A model generated the notes under the pieces. The model was not told where the DNA came from, ran no database searches, and was given only the letters and a program-made list of their open reading frames with translations. Below are positions 1 to 9,254 of a stretch of 64,000 nucleotides of DNA, piece after piece (positions within the stretch are counted from its first letter, which is position 1; the number at the start of each line of letters is the position of its first letter). Location: assembly GCA_016185015.1 (NCBI GenBank), contig JACPOI010000036.1, positions 62,001 through 126,000 on the forward strand, in the 5' to 3' direction. This DNA comes from Burkholderiales bacterium. GTDB lineage: Bacteria; Pseudomonadota; Gammaproteobacteria; Burkholderiales; Burkholderiaceae_C. Made by a program: the position numbers and the translations under genes.

Positions 1-825
1 GGTGGACATGCTCTCCGAGCCTTGGCGTACCTCCTGCACGATGCGCGCCAGGCTGTCGGTCATCTCCTGCAGGGCTTGCAGCAGCTGGCCGGTCTCGTCG
101 CTGCTCTCGACGCGGATGTGACTGCCCAGGTCGCCGCTGGCCACGGTGCGAGCCACCTGCACGGCTTCATTGAGGGGGCGCGTGATGGAGCGTGTGATCC
201 ACCAGGCGAACAGCACGCCCAGCAGCAGGCCCAGCAGGCCCAGTGCCGTCATGAGGGTCCGGGCCGAGACGATGTCGCGCCGCACTTCATCGCTGCTGGC
301 CACGACGATCTTCTTCTGCAGATCGGTCAGCTGGTTGATCGGTGCCTGCAGGGCGTCGAGCAGGGGCAGGGTCTCGGTGTTCATCACGCGCGTGGCTTCC
401 TCCCGGTTGCCTTCCTCCATGAGCCTGGCCACCTTGCCGAAGGAGGCGACGTACTGGCTGCGTGTTTCCTTCAGGCGGGTCAGCAGCGCCTTGCCCTCGG
501 GCAGGTAGATGAGCTGGTCCAGCGTCTCCAGCGCCACGTCGATGGTCTTCTTGTTCTCGGCGATGCGCTCCTTGATCCGGGCCAGCTGCGACACGTCGTC
601 CACGATGATCAGTTCCATGGTGCGGCGCGCATTGGCCCGGGTGGTGGCGTTGATCACGTTGGCGGCCTCGGCCTTGACCCAGTCCTTCTCGATGATGCGG
701 CTGTTGACCTCGCCGACCTGGCTGAAGCGCCACAGGGCCAGCAGGATGACAGCAAGCAGCATCACGATGAGCAGGCCGAAGCCCAGGCCCAGCCGGGTGC
801 CGATTTTCAGGTTGGCGATGTTCAT
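1..825 (-). CDS. Methyl-accepting chemotaxis protein, N-terminal part (truncated by window edge)
   Basis: Reading on the minus strand from an ATG at 825 gives an open frame to the first base of the window (275 codons), so the C-terminal signalling domain is missing and the ORF track does not list it. The visible part starts MNIANLKIGTRLGLGFG, has a first membrane helix, a long helical periplasmic region with a four-helix-bundle look, a second membrane helix (LLGLLLGVLFAWWITRSI) and a HAMP domain (ITRPLNEAVQVA...). These are the expected first domains of a transmembrane chemoreceptor that signals through CheA/CheW. A GGAGAA ribosome binding site precedes the start. The ligand cannot be predicted. 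It lies downstream of the carbonic anhydrase gene on the same strand but is unlikely to be part of the nar operon. Confidence 0.88.
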   Translation of the reverse strand, partial: MNIANLKIGTRLGLGFGLLIVMLLAVILLALWRFSQVGEVNSRIIEKDWVKAEAANVINATTRANARRTMELIIVDDVSQLARIKERIAENKKTIDVALETLDQLIYLPEGKALLTRLKETRSQYVASFGKVARLMEEGNREEATRVMNTETLPLLDALQAPINQLTDLQKKIVVASSDEVRRDIVSARTLMTALGLLGLLLGVLFAWWITRSITRPLNEAVQVARTVASGDLGSHIRVESSDETGQLLQALQEMTDSLARIVQEVRQGSESMST

Positions 826-843
826 GGGGGTTCTCCGAAATAA

Positions 844-1617
844 TCAGCTGGATTGGGGCTTGGCGTAACTGCCGTCGATTTCATTGAACAGGGGGCTGGC
901 CATGGTGTCGTCCGTGTCTGCGTAGGGGCCGGTGCCGCTGTGCGTGGCGCTGGAGGCCGGCACGAACTGGCCGGTTTTCACGTCGAACACATGCACCTCG
1001 CCGTCTTCGATCACGTAGTGCCAGCCGTGCAGGGCCAGCTGACCGGCTTCCACGCGCTCGCGCACCATGGGGTAGCCCATCAGGCGCTCCAGTTGCAGGA
1101 TCACGGCGCGCTGTTCGGTGCGGCGCAGCGCCTCGGCCGAGATCTGCACCGGCAACACGGCCTCGCGCCCGAGGTCCAGCCAGGCGGCCAGGTTGATGGC
1201 TTCCTTGGGCACGCCCTCGTAGAGTGCGCGGATGCCGCCGCAATGGCTGTGGCCGCAGACCACGATGCGCGAGACCTTGAGGCTGAGCACCGCGAACTCG
1301 ATGGCCGCGGCCGTGCCGTGGTAACCCGTCCAGCGTCGCGCGGCAGCCAGGTAGACGCCTTCGGGGGACATGTCGCCCGAGGGGACGTTGAGCATGCCGT
1401 CGTGCGGCGGCACGAAGGCCGCCACATTGCGCACGATGAAGAGGTCACCCGGGCCCGTGCCGGTGAGCAGGTAGGGCACCAGCCGCGAGTCAGAGCAGCC
1501 GATGAAGAGGATGGTGGGGTGCTGGCCGCGCTCCACCAGATCCTGGAACTGGTCCTGGATGCCGGGAAAGGTCTGGTCGTGAAAGCGCCGCAGACGCTCC
1601 AGCAGTTCGTCGGGCAT
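844..1617 (-). CDS. Beta-class carbonic anhydrase
   Basis: Interconverts CO2 and bicarbonate in the cytoplasm. The zinc site of beta carbonic anhydrases is visible: CSDSR (Cys41, Asp43) and CGHSHCGG (His123, Cys126). At 257 residues it is longer than E. coli Can, because about 25 extra residues lie between the two halves of the zinc site (around MLNVPSGDMSPEGVYLAAARRW). It is the last gene of the run that starts at narK1, 14 bp after the parvulin gene, so it is probably co-transcribed with nitrate reductase. A bicarbonate transporter gene lies just upstream of the same operon, which hints that inorganic carbon supply is coupled to nitrate respiration. That coupling is inference; the enzyme family is certain from the motifs. 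Confidence 0.92.
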   Translation of the reverse strand: MPDELLERLRRFHDQTFPGIQDQFQDLVERGQHPTILFIGCSDSRLVPYLLTGTGPGDLFIVRNVAAFVPPHDGMLNVPSGDMSPEGVYLAAARRWTGYHGTAAAIEFAVLSLKVSRIVVCGHSHCGGIRALYEGVPKEAINLAAWLDLGREAVLPVQISAEALRRTEQRAVILQLERLMGYPMVRERVEAGQLALHGWHYVIEDGEVHVFDVKTGQFVPASSATHSGTGPYADTDDTMASPLFNEIDGSYAKPQSS

Positions 1618-1631
1618 CGGCGCGCTCTCGC

Positions 1632-2459
1632 TTACTGGACCAGTGGGGTGTCGGCGGCGTCCAGTTCCACGCCTTCGAGCTCGGCCTGCCCGGCCAGCAG
1701 GGCCAGGTACTGGCGCAGCGCGGTCACATAGGTCTGCTGGCGCAGGGTCATGGCGACGGCGCCGTGCACGGATTCGAAGGATTGGTCGGCACCGGCTTCG
1801 CGCTGGCGCACATCCACCACGTGCAGGCCGAAACGGCTGTGCACCAGGCGCGGCAGCACGCCCACTTCGGACTGGCCGAAGATCTCGCGCGCGAACTCGG
1901 GGGCGCAGTCCTGCGCCGTGAGCCAGCCCAGTTCGCCGCCTTCGGCGCCGCTGGGGCAGTTGGAGAGCTTGCGGGCGGCTTCGACGAAGGGGTCGCCCGT
2001 GCCGTCGTGGCTGCGCACATCGAGCAGGGCGCCTTCGGCGCGCTTGCGCAGCGCCACGACGTCGACGCCCGGCGTCACGGCAAACAGGATGTGGCGCACA
2101 TGCGCGCGCTCGCCGATGCGGTAACGCGCGGCGTGGGCCGCGTGGTGGCGACGGCAGGCTTCTTCCGACGGATCGGGGATCTTCAGGCTTTGTTCGAGCA
2201 GCTGCTCGATGGCCTCGACCGCCGCTTCGCTGGGCACGCCGTCGGCCGCGCTGTCGGCCGCGGCCAGCAGGCCGGCGCGCTGCGCCGCCTGGCGCAGCAG
2301 CTCGGTGCAGGCGCGTTGGCGCAGCTCGTCGTCGCTGAGCTTTTCATCGGAAAGGTGCAGGGCGACGCCGTTGACCCGCGCGATGGCGACGGGGGCGGCC
2401 ACGGTCGCTTCGGCTTCGGCGCTGGCGCAGCCGCAGCTGGAGGAGCAGGGGGTTTTCAT
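1632..2459 (-). CDS. Parvulin-type peptidylprolyl isomerase (nar operon)
   Basis: 275 residues. The C-terminal half (about 119-235) is a rotamase/parvulin domain: HVRHILFAV, then the GGELGWLTAQDCAPEFAREIF stretch and a FGLHVVDV end. The N-terminal part is helical, as in NifM-like isomerases, and begins with a cysteine cluster CSSSCGC; no signal peptide is seen, so it should be cytoplasmic. The start overlaps the stop of narI by four bases. Parvulins of this type are a known extra gene after narI in many proteobacterial nar operons and are thought to help fold or mature the reductase. The exact client protein is not known from sequence. An alternative label is NifM-like protein. Confidence 0.9.
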   Translation of the reverse strand: MKTPCSSSCGCASAEAEATVAAPVAIARVNGVALHLSDEKLSDDELRQRACTELLRQAAQRAGLLAAADSAADGVPSEAAVEAIEQLLEQSLKIPDPSEEACRRHHAAHAARYRIGERAHVRHILFAVTPGVDVVALRKRAEGALLDVRSHDGTGDPFVEAARKLSNCPSGAEGGELGWLTAQDCAPEFAREIFGQSEVGVLPRLVHSRFGLHVVDVRQREAGADQSFESVHGAVAMTLRQQTYVTALRQYLALLAGQAELEGVELDAADTPLVQ

Positions 2460-3196
2460 ACACGGGCTCCCGGTTGGCGTGGCAGGTTGTGGCCGGTGGG
2501 CAGGTTGAGCCGGCGGCTACGCACGACCTGGTAAGGCCGCATCAGGTAGGTCACCGAGGCAAAACCGCTCCAGACGTGCACCAGGCGCGTGAAGGGGAAG
2601 ATCAGGAAGATGCTCATGCCCAGGAACATGTGCGCCTTGAAGACCCAGCTGGCTTCGAGCAGCAGCTCGGGGGCACCACTGCGGAAGGTCACGATGCGCT
2701 GGGCCCATTCGGCCAGTTGCATCATCATGCCGCCGTCCAGGTGCTGGGCCGAGAGCGGGATGGTGCCCAGGCCCAGGGCGAACTGCAGCCACAGCAGGAC
2801 CAGCAGCAGGATGTCGCTGGCCTTGCTGGTGGCGCGGATGCGCGGCTCGAACAGGCGGCGGTGCAGCAGCACCGTGACGCCGATGAAACCCAGCACCCCG
2901 AACAGGCCGCCCGAGACCATGGCCAGCAGCTGTTTGGCACCGGCCGTCATGAAGGGCTCGTAGAGGAAGTGCGGCGTCAGCATGCCCACGGTGTGGCCGA
3001 AGAACAGGAACAGCACACCGACGTGGAACAGGTTGCTGCCCCAGCGCAGCTGGCCGGCCTTGAGCAGCTGCGAGGAATCGCTTTTCCAGGTGTACTGGTC
3101 GCGGTCGAAGCGGATCAGGCTGCCCAGCAGGAAGACCGTGAGGCAGATGTAGGGATAGATCCCGAAGACGAACTGGTTGAGGTAGTTCATATTCAT
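2456..3196 (-). CDS. narI: Respiratory nitrate reductase, gamma subunit (cytochrome b)
   Basis: Membrane subunit that oxidises quinol and passes electrons through two b hemes to NarH. It is 246 residues with five hydrophobic segments. The four heme-ligand histidines can be placed by comparison with E. coli NarI: His58 and His68 in NLFHVGVLFLFFGHTVG, and His189 and His207 in FKAHMFLGM...LVHVW; the two pairs have the same spacing as in E. coli. The ATG overlaps the narJ stop in an ATGA, and its own stop overlaps the parvulin start, so translation is probably coupled along the operon. Confidence 0.97.
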   Translation of the reverse strand: MNMNYLNQFVFGIYPYICLTVFLLGSLIRFDRDQYTWKSDSSQLLKAGQLRWGSNLFHVGVLFLFFGHTVGMLTPHFLYEPFMTAGAKQLLAMVSGGLFGVLGFIGVTVLLHRRLFEPRIRATSKASDILLLVLLWLQFALGLGTIPLSAQHLDGGMMMQLAEWAQRIVTFRSGAPELLLEASWVFKAHMFLGMSIFLIFPFTRLVHVWSGFASVTYLMRPYQVVRSRRLNLPTGHNLPRQPGARV

Positions 3197-3873
3197 GCTC
3201 CTGGCGCAGCGGGCTGCGCAACATTCCTGACGATGCGGATGGGCTGGGGCTGGCCGGGTTTGGCCTGGCCCTGGGTCGAACAGCCGTCAAAGGCCATGGG
3301 CTCTTCCCAGGCCTGGTCCAGCGGCTCGTCTTCCACCACCTTCACGGCCTGGGCCCGTTCCCCGGCGATCTCCAGCAGGGCGCCCAGCACGCTGGCGTAG
3401 GGGCTCTCCCGTTTGACCAGGGCGCTGAAGATGGCATTGAGGATGTGGGCGATCTCGCCCAGGAAGGCTCGCGCCTCCTTGGCCGGCTGGGTGGAGACGA
3501 ACTCCAGCACCACCGGCAGGTAGTCGGGCAACTCGCCCTCGGCCAGGTAGAGGCCGGCCTTCTCGTAGGTCTGGGCCAGGTCGATCATGGCCGGGCCGCG
3601 GTCGCGGCTGTCGCCGTGCACGTGCTCGAACAGATGCAGCGAGGTGGCGCGGCCGCGGTCGAACAGTTGCACGTAGTCGGCTTCCATGTCGATCGGGTCG
3701 CGCGTGCGCATGGACTTGAGCAGCGCGTCCAGCTCGCCCAGGCGGGTTGCGCCCAGGGCCTGTTCGCTGTGCAGCGCGGCACCCAGGTCGCCCAGGTGGC
3801 TGCGCAGTTCGGCGTCGGGGTAGCCCAGCAGACGGGCCAGCACGCGCAGGGTCAAAGTAGCGTTGTGGGTCAT
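3193..3873 (-). CDS. narJ: Nitrate reductase molybdenum cofactor assembly chaperone
   Basis: Cytoplasmic TorD/NarJ-family chaperone that binds apo-NarG and allows cofactor insertion before membrane attachment. The ORF track extends this frame to 4395, but that extension runs through narH; the real start is the ATG at 3873 (MTHNATLTLRVLARLLGYP), giving 226 residues, the usual NarJ length. The family motif YVQLFDRGRATSLHLFEHVH followed by GDSRDRGPAM is intact. The start lies two bases after the narH stop codon and the end overlaps narI, typical of a tightly coupled narHJI arrangement. No anomaly seen. Confidence 0.96.
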   Translation of the reverse strand: MTHNATLTLRVLARLLGYPDAELRSHLGDLGAALHSEQALGATRLGELDALLKSMRTRDPIDMEADYVQLFDRGRATSLHLFEHVHGDSRDRGPAMIDLAQTYEKAGLYLAEGELPDYLPVVLEFVSTQPAKEARAFLGEIAHILNAIFSALVKRESPYASVLGALLEIAGERAQAVKVVEDEPLDQAWEEPMAFDGCSTQGQAKPGQPQPIRIVRNVAQPAAPGA

Positions 3874-3875
3874 GG

Positions 3876-5399
3876 TCAGACTCCTGCCTTGATGGGGATG
3901 GTGCGGCGTTTGCCGCTGCCGAAGAGGCTGGCCTCGCTGGCGCCGTCGGAACAGCCGTTGCCAAACGAGAAGCCGCAGCCGCCGCGCATGTCGAAGGTGT
4001 TCTCGGCGTACTCGCGGTGCGAGCTCGGGATCACGAAGCGGTCCTCGTAGTTGGCAATCGCCATCACGTGGTACATGTCCTCCACCTCGGCCTGCGTCAT
4101 CTGCACCTGCTCCAGGGCGCTGGTGTTGATGCGGCCTTCGACGTGCTTCTCGCGCTGGTAGGCGCGCATGGCGAGCATGCGTTCCAGGGCGCGTTCCACC
4201 GGCATGGTGTCGCCGGCGGTCAGCAGGTTGGCCAGGTACTTGACCGGGATGCGCAGCTGCTTGACGTCCGGGATCTCGCCGTTGATGCCGATGTCGCCGG
4301 CGTTCGCGGCCGCCGTGATGGGCGACAGCGGCGGCACGTACCAGACCATGGGCAGGGTGCGGTACTCGGGGTGCAGGGGCAGGGCCACCTTCCACTCCAC
4401 CGCCATCTTGTAGACCGGGCTCCTGCGCGCGGCGTCCATCCAGGCGTCGGGGATGCCGTCGGCGCGCGCCTGCTCGATCACCTTCGGGTCGTTGGGGTCG
4501 AGGAAGATGTTGAGCTGGGCTTCGTACAGGTCGCGGTCGTGTTCCACGCTGGCCGCTTCCTGGATGCGGTCGGCGTCATACAGCAGAACGCCCAGGTAGC
4601 GGATGCGGCCCACGCAGGTCTCGGAGCAGACGGTGGGTTGACCGGCTTCGATGCGCGGGTAGCAGAAGATGCACTTCTCGGCCTTGCCCGATTCCCAGTT
4701 GTAGTAGATCTTCTTGTAGGGGCAGCCGCTCACGCACATGCGCCAGCCGCGGCACTTGTCCTGGTCGATCAGCACAATGCCGTCTTCCTCGCGCTTGTAG
4801 ATCGAGCCCGAGGGGCACGATGCGACGCAGGCCGGGTTCAGGCAGTGTTCGCACAGCCGCGGCAGGTACATCATGAAGGTGTTCTCGAACTGCCCGTAGA
4901 TGTCCTTCTGCACGTCGTCGAAGTTCTTGTCCTTCGAACGCTTGCTGAATTCACCACCCAGGATCTCCTCCCAGTTCGGGCCCCACTCGATCTTCTCCAT
5001 GCGCTGACCGGTGATCAGGCTGCGCGGACGTGCCGTGGGCGTGGCCTTCATCTCGGGCGCCGACTGCAGGTGGTCGTAGTCGAAGGTGAAGGGCTCGTAG
5101 TAGTCGTCGATCTGCGGCAGGTTGGGGTTGGCGAAGATCTTCATCAAGAGCTTCCACTTCGCCCCCTGGCGCGGTTCGATGCTGCCGTTCGATTTACGGA
5201 CCCAGCCGCCGTTCCACTTGTCCTGGTTCTCCCATTCCTTGGGGTAACCGATGCCGGGTTTGGTCTCGACGTTGTTGAACCAGGCGTACTCCATGCCTTT
5301 GCGGCTGGTCCAGACGTTCTTGCAGGTGACCGAACAGGTGTGGCAACCGATGCACTTGTCCAGATTGAGCACCATGCCGATTTGAGCGCGGATTTTCAT
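3876..5399 (-). CDS. narH: Respiratory nitrate reductase, beta subunit (iron-sulfur)
   Basis: 507 residues; carries electrons from the NarI hemes to NarG through one [3Fe-4S] and three [4Fe-4S] clusters. The cysteine groups are visible: CIGCHTCSVTCKNVW near the N terminus, CEHCLNPACVASCPSG, CRGWRMCVSGCPYKK and CIFCYPRIEAGQPTVCSETCVG. In CRGWRMC a tryptophan takes the place of one cysteine, the hallmark of the [3Fe-4S] site in NarH. There is no signal peptide, as expected for a cytoplasm-facing subunit. It lies 12 bp after narG and just before narJ. Confidence 0.98.
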   Translation of the reverse strand: MKIRAQIGMVLNLDKCIGCHTCSVTCKNVWTSRKGMEYAWFNNVETKPGIGYPKEWENQDKWNGGWVRKSNGSIEPRQGAKWKLLMKIFANPNLPQIDDYYEPFTFDYDHLQSAPEMKATPTARPRSLITGQRMEKIEWGPNWEEILGGEFSKRSKDKNFDDVQKDIYGQFENTFMMYLPRLCEHCLNPACVASCPSGSIYKREEDGIVLIDQDKCRGWRMCVSGCPYKKIYYNWESGKAEKCIFCYPRIEAGQPTVCSETCVGRIRYLGVLLYDADRIQEAASVEHDRDLYEAQLNIFLDPNDPKVIEQARADGIPDAWMDAARRSPVYKMAVEWKVALPLHPEYRTLPMVWYVPPLSPITAAANAGDIGINGEIPDVKQLRIPVKYLANLLTAGDTMPVERALERMLAMRAYQREKHVEGRINTSALEQVQMTQAEVEDMYHVMAIANYEDRFVIPSSHREYAENTFDMRGGCGFSFGNGCSDGASEASLFGSGKRRTIPIKAGV

Positions 5400-5411
5400 G
5401 GTCGTTCTCCT

Positions 5412-8400
5412 TCAGGCGTGGGCGCCGGTAGCAGCTTGGGCGGCAGCCGGGGTGTCCAGCCAGTCCACCTTGTTCATCTTGCGCACCACGACGAACTCGT
5501 CGCGGTTGGTGCCGATGGTCCCGTAGTAGTTGAAGCCGTAGCTGAACTGCGCGTAACCGCCGATCATGTGCGTGGGCTTCAACACGATGCGCGTCACCGA
5601 GTTGTGGATGCCGCCGCGTGCGCCGGTGATCTCGGAGCCGGGGGTGTTGATGATCTTCTCCTGCGCGTGGTACATCATGACCATGCCGTTGTTCACCCGC
5701 TGGCTCACCACCGCGCGCGCCGCAATGGCGCCGTTGATGTTGAACAGCTCAACCCAGTCGTTGTCCACGATGCCGGCGCTCTTGGCGTCGTCCTCGCTGA
5801 GCCAGATCACCGGGCCGCCGCGGTTGAGCGTGAGCATCATCAGGTTGTCCGTGTAGGTGGAGTGGATACCCCACTTCTGGTGCGGCGTGATGAAGTTCAG
5901 CAGGATCTCGGCGTTGCCGTTGGGCTTGATGCCGTGGATGCCGGCCGTGGTCTTCAAGTCCACGGGCGGCTTGTAGCTGGACAGGTTTTCCCCGAAGGCG
6001 GTCATCCACGGGTGGTCCAGGTAGAACTGCTGACGGCCGGTGAGGGTGCGCCACGGTATCAGCTCATGCACGTTGGTGTAGCCGGCGTTGTAGGACACGG
6101 TCTCGCTCTCGATGCCGCTCCAGGTCGGGCTGGAGATGATCTTGCGCGGCTGAGCCTGGATGTCGCGGAAGCGGATCTTCTCGTCTTCGCGGTACAGGGC
6201 CAGGTGCTTGTGGTCGCGCCCAGTCTGCTTGGACAGCGCCTCCCAGGCCTTGACGGCGACGTGGCCGTTGGTTTCCGGGGCCAGCTGCAGCACCACTTCG
6301 CAGGCGTCGATGTCGGTCTCGATCTTGGGCATGCCACAGGTGGCGCCTTCGGCACGCACCACGCCGTTGAGCTCACCGAGCTGCTTGACTTCGGTCTGGG
6401 TGTTCCAGGCGATGCCCTTGCCGCCGTTGCCCACCTTGTTCATCAGCGGGCCCAAGGCCGTGAAGCGCTTGTAGAGGTTGGGGTAGTCGCGTTCGACCAC
6501 GGCCATGTTGGGCGCGGTCTTGCCGGGGATGAGCTCGCACTCGCCCTTCTTCCATTCCTTGACGTCGAAGGGCTGGGCCAGTTCGGACGGGCTGTCGTGC
6601 ATCAGCGGGGTGAGCACCATCTCGCGCTCCACACCCAGGTGGCCCACGCAGAGCTCGCTGAACTTCTTGGCGAAGCCCTTGTAGATGTCCCAGTCGCTCT
6701 TGCTCTGCCAGGCCGGGTCCACCGCGGTGGACAGCGGGTGGATGAAGGGGTGCATGTCGCTGGTGTTGAGGTCGTTCTTCTCGTACCAGGTGGCGGTGGG
6801 CAGCACGATGTCGGAGTACAGGCAGGTCGTGCTCATGCGGAAGTCCAGCGTGACCAGCAGGTCCAGCTTGCCCTCCGGGGCCTGGTCGTGCCAGACCACC
6901 TCGGTGGGCTTGGCCTCGTCCTTGCCGAGGTCCTTGCCCTGCACGCCGTGGCTGGTGCCCAGCAGGTGCTTGAGGAAGTACTCGTGGCCCTTGCCGCTGG
7001 AGCCCAGGATGTTGGAGCGCCAGACGAACATGTTGCGCGGCCAGTTGGCCGGGTGGTCCGGGTCCTCGCAGCTCATCTTGAGCGTGCCGTCCTTCAGGCC
7101 CTTGACCGTGTAGTCCTTGGGGTCCATGCCGGCGGCGGTCGCGTCCTTCACGATCTGCATCGGGTTGGTCTGCAGCTGCGGGGCGCTGGGCAACCAGCCC
7201 ATGCGCTCGGCGCGCACGTTGTAGTCGATCATGCTGCCGCCGAAGATCTTCTTGTCGGCCAGCGGCGAGAGCACCTCGCCCATGGTCAGCTTCTCGTAGC
7301 GCCACTGGTCGGTGTGGGCGTAGAAGAAGCTGGTGGAGTTCATCTGGCGGGGCGGGCGGATCCAGTCCAGCGCGAAGGCCAGCGCGGTCCAGCCGGTCTG
7401 CGGCCGCAGTTTTTCCTGGCCCACGTAGTGCGCCCAGCCGCCGCCCGATTGGCCGATACAGCCGCACATCATCAGCATGTTGATGATGCCGCGGTAGTTC
7501 ATGTCGCTGTGGTACCAGTGGTTCATGGCCGCGCCGATGATGACCATGGACTTGCCCTTGGTCTTGTCGGCGTTGTCGGCGAACTGGTGCGCCACGGTGA
7601 TGAGCTGCTGGCGCGGCACGCCGGTGATCTTTTCCTGCCAGGCCGGGGTGTAGGGGGTGTCGTCGTCGAAGCTCTTCGCGGCGAGTTCACCCGGCAGGCC
7701 GCGGGCGATGCCGTAGTTGGCGGCCTGCAGGTCGAACACGGTGGCCACCAGGGCTTCGCGCTTGTCGCCTTCCTTGCCCAGCGAGATGCGCGTCACCGGC
7801 ACGGTGCGCACCAGCACGTTGTTGGCTGCGGCGCCCGTGGTGTTGTTGGGGAAGTGCTCGCTTTCGATGCCGCCGAAGTAGGGGAAGCCGATCTTCGCGG
7901 TTTCGGTCTTGGCGCCGCCCTCCATCGCGGAGAGCTTGAGCTTCACGTCATTGCCGTGGCGCGCTTCCTTGGCTTCCAGGTTCCACTGGCCGGCGTCGGC
8001 GCGGCCGTCCGGTCCCCAGCGGAAGCCGATGGCGCCCTTGGGGCAGACCACCTTGCCGTCTTCGTTGATGGCCACGGTCTTCCATTCGGGGTTGTTGGCC
8101 TGGCCCAGCTTGCCGTTGAAGTCGCTGGCGCGCACATAGCGGTCGGGCACCAGGATCTTTTCGCCGCTCGGGCTGGTCTGCTCCTTGAGCATGACCAGCA
8201 TGGGCAGGTCGGTGTAACGGCGCGCGTAGTCGTCGAAGTAGGCGCTGGGCTTGTCGAAGTAGAACTCCTTCATGATGACGTGGCCCATGGCCATGGCCAT
8301 CGCCGCGTCGGTGCCCTGCTTGGGGTGCATCCAAATGTCGGCCAGCTTGGAGATCTCGGCGTAGTCGGGTGTCACCGCCACGGTCTTGGCGCCCTTGTAG

Positions 8401-9212
8401 CGCACCTCGGTGAAGAAGTGGGCGTCGGGGGTGCGCGTCTGCGGCACGTTGGAGCCCCAGGCGATGATGTAGGTGGAGTTGTACCAGTCGGCCGACTCGG
8501 GCACGTCGGTCTGCTCACCCCAGACCTGCGGGCTGGCGGGGGGGAGGTCGCAGTACCAGTCGTAGAAGCTCATGCACACGCCGCCCATCAGGCTGAGGTA
8601 GCGCGAGCCGGCAGCGTAGGAGACCATGGACATGGCCGGGATCGGCGAGAAGCCGATCACGCGGTCGGGACCGTGTTTCTTGACGGTGTAGATGTTCGCC
8701 GCGGCGATCATCTCGTTGACTTCATCCCAGCTGGAGCGCACGAAGCCGCCCAGGCCGCGCACGCTCTGGTATTCCTTGCGCTTGGCGTTGCTGTCGGCAA
8801 TCGACGCCCAGGCCTCCACCGGCGCATGGACCAGCCGGGCTTCGCGCCAGAGCTTGAGCAGGCGCCCGCGCACCATGGGGTACTTCACGCGGTTGGCGGA
8901 ATACAGGTACCAGCTGTAGCTGGCGCCACGCGCGCAGCCGCGCGGTTCGTGGTTGGGCATGTCCCAGCGGGTGCGGGGGTAGTCGGTCTGCTGGGTTTCC
9001 CAGGTGACGATGCCGCCCTTGACGTAGATTTTCCACGAGCAGGAGCCCGTGCAGTTCACGCCGTGGGTGGAGCGCACGATCTTGTCGTGGGCCCAGCGGT
9101 CGCGGTAGGCGTCTTCCCAGGTGCGGTCTTCACCGGTGGTGACGCCGTGGTCCTTGGAGAAGGGCTCTTTCGGTTGCGAGAAGTAGCTCAGTCGGTCGAG
9201 AAAATGGCTCAT
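5412..9212 (-). CDS. narG: Respiratory nitrate reductase, alpha subunit (molybdopterin catalytic)
   Basis: 1266 residues, full family length; reduces nitrate to nitrite at a Mo-bis-MGD centre on the cytoplasmic face of the membrane. The FS0 cluster ligands match E. coli NarG position for position: His50, Cys54 and Cys58 in HGVNCTGSCSW, and Cys93 in EPRGCARGASY. The Mo ligand Asp222 is in DWYCDLPPASP. The N terminus lacks a complete twin-arginine export signal, consistent with the cytoplasmic Nar rather than the periplasmic Nap enzyme. It follows narK2 by 42 bp and precedes narH by 12 bp. The very long plus-strand ORF over this gene (4017-9254) is a codon-bias shadow. Confidence 0.99.
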   Translation of the reverse strand: MSHFLDRLSYFSQPKEPFSKDHGVTTGEDRTWEDAYRDRWAHDKIVRSTHGVNCTGSCSWKIYVKGGIVTWETQQTDYPRTRWDMPNHEPRGCARGASYSWYLYSANRVKYPMVRGRLLKLWREARLVHAPVEAWASIADSNAKRKEYQSVRGLGGFVRSSWDEVNEMIAAANIYTVKKHGPDRVIGFSPIPAMSMVSYAAGSRYLSLMGGVCMSFYDWYCDLPPASPQVWGEQTDVPESADWYNSTYIIAWGSNVPQTRTPDAHFFTEVRYKGAKTVAVTPDYAEISKLADIWMHPKQGTDAAMAMAMGHVIMKEFYFDKPSAYFDDYARRYTDLPMLVMLKEQTSPSGEKILVPDRYVRASDFNGKLGQANNPEWKTVAINEDGKVVCPKGAIGFRWGPDGRADAGQWNLEAKEARHGNDVKLKLSAMEGGAKTETAKIGFPYFGGIESEHFPNNTTGAAANNVLVRTVPVTRISLGKEGDKREALVATVFDLQAANYGIARGLPGELAAKSFDDDTPYTPAWQEKITGVPRQQLITVAHQFADNADKTKGKSMVIIGAAMNHWYHSDMNYRGIINMLMMCGCIGQSGGGWAHYVGQEKLRPQTGWTALAFALDWIRPPRQMNSTSFFYAHTDQWRYEKLTMGEVLSPLADKKIFGGSMIDYNVRAERMGWLPSAPQLQTNPMQIVKDATAAGMDPKDYTVKGLKDGTLKMSCEDPDHPANWPRNMFVWRSNILGSSGKGHEYFLKHLLGTSHGVQGKDLGKDEAKPTEVVWHDQAPEGKLDLLVTLDFRMSTTCLYSDIVLPTATWYEKNDLNTSDMHPFIHPLSTAVDPAWQSKSDWDIYKGFAKKFSELCVGHLGVEREMVLTPLMHDSPSELAQPFDVKEWKKGECELIPGKTAPNMAVVERDYPNLYKRFTALGPLMNKVGNGGKGIAWNTQTEVKQLGELNGVVRAEGATCGMPKIETDIDACEVVLQLAPETNGHVAVKAWEALSKQTGRDHKHLALYREDEKIRFRDIQAQPRKIISSPTWSGIESETVSYNAGYTNVHELIPWRTLTGRQQFYLDHPWMTAFGENLSSYKPPVDLKTTAGIHGIKPNGNAEILLNFITPHQKWGIHSTYTDNLMMLTLNRGGPVIWLSEDDAKSAGIVDNDWVELFNINGAIAARAVVSQRVNNGMVMMYHAQEKIINTPGSEITGARGGIHNSVTRIVLKPTHMIGGYAQFSYGFNYYGTIGTNRDEFVVVRKMNKVDWLDTPAAAQAATGAHA

Positions 9213-9254
9213 ATCAGCCTCCTAGATAGTCGTTGTGACGCGCTTGCGGTGTGA

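Noticed and set aside
4017-9254. 1745-residue plus-strand ORF over narG/narH
   Set aside because: It is antisense to two certain genes; its His/Val/Leu/Gly-rich composition is the shadow produced by high-GC codon usage.
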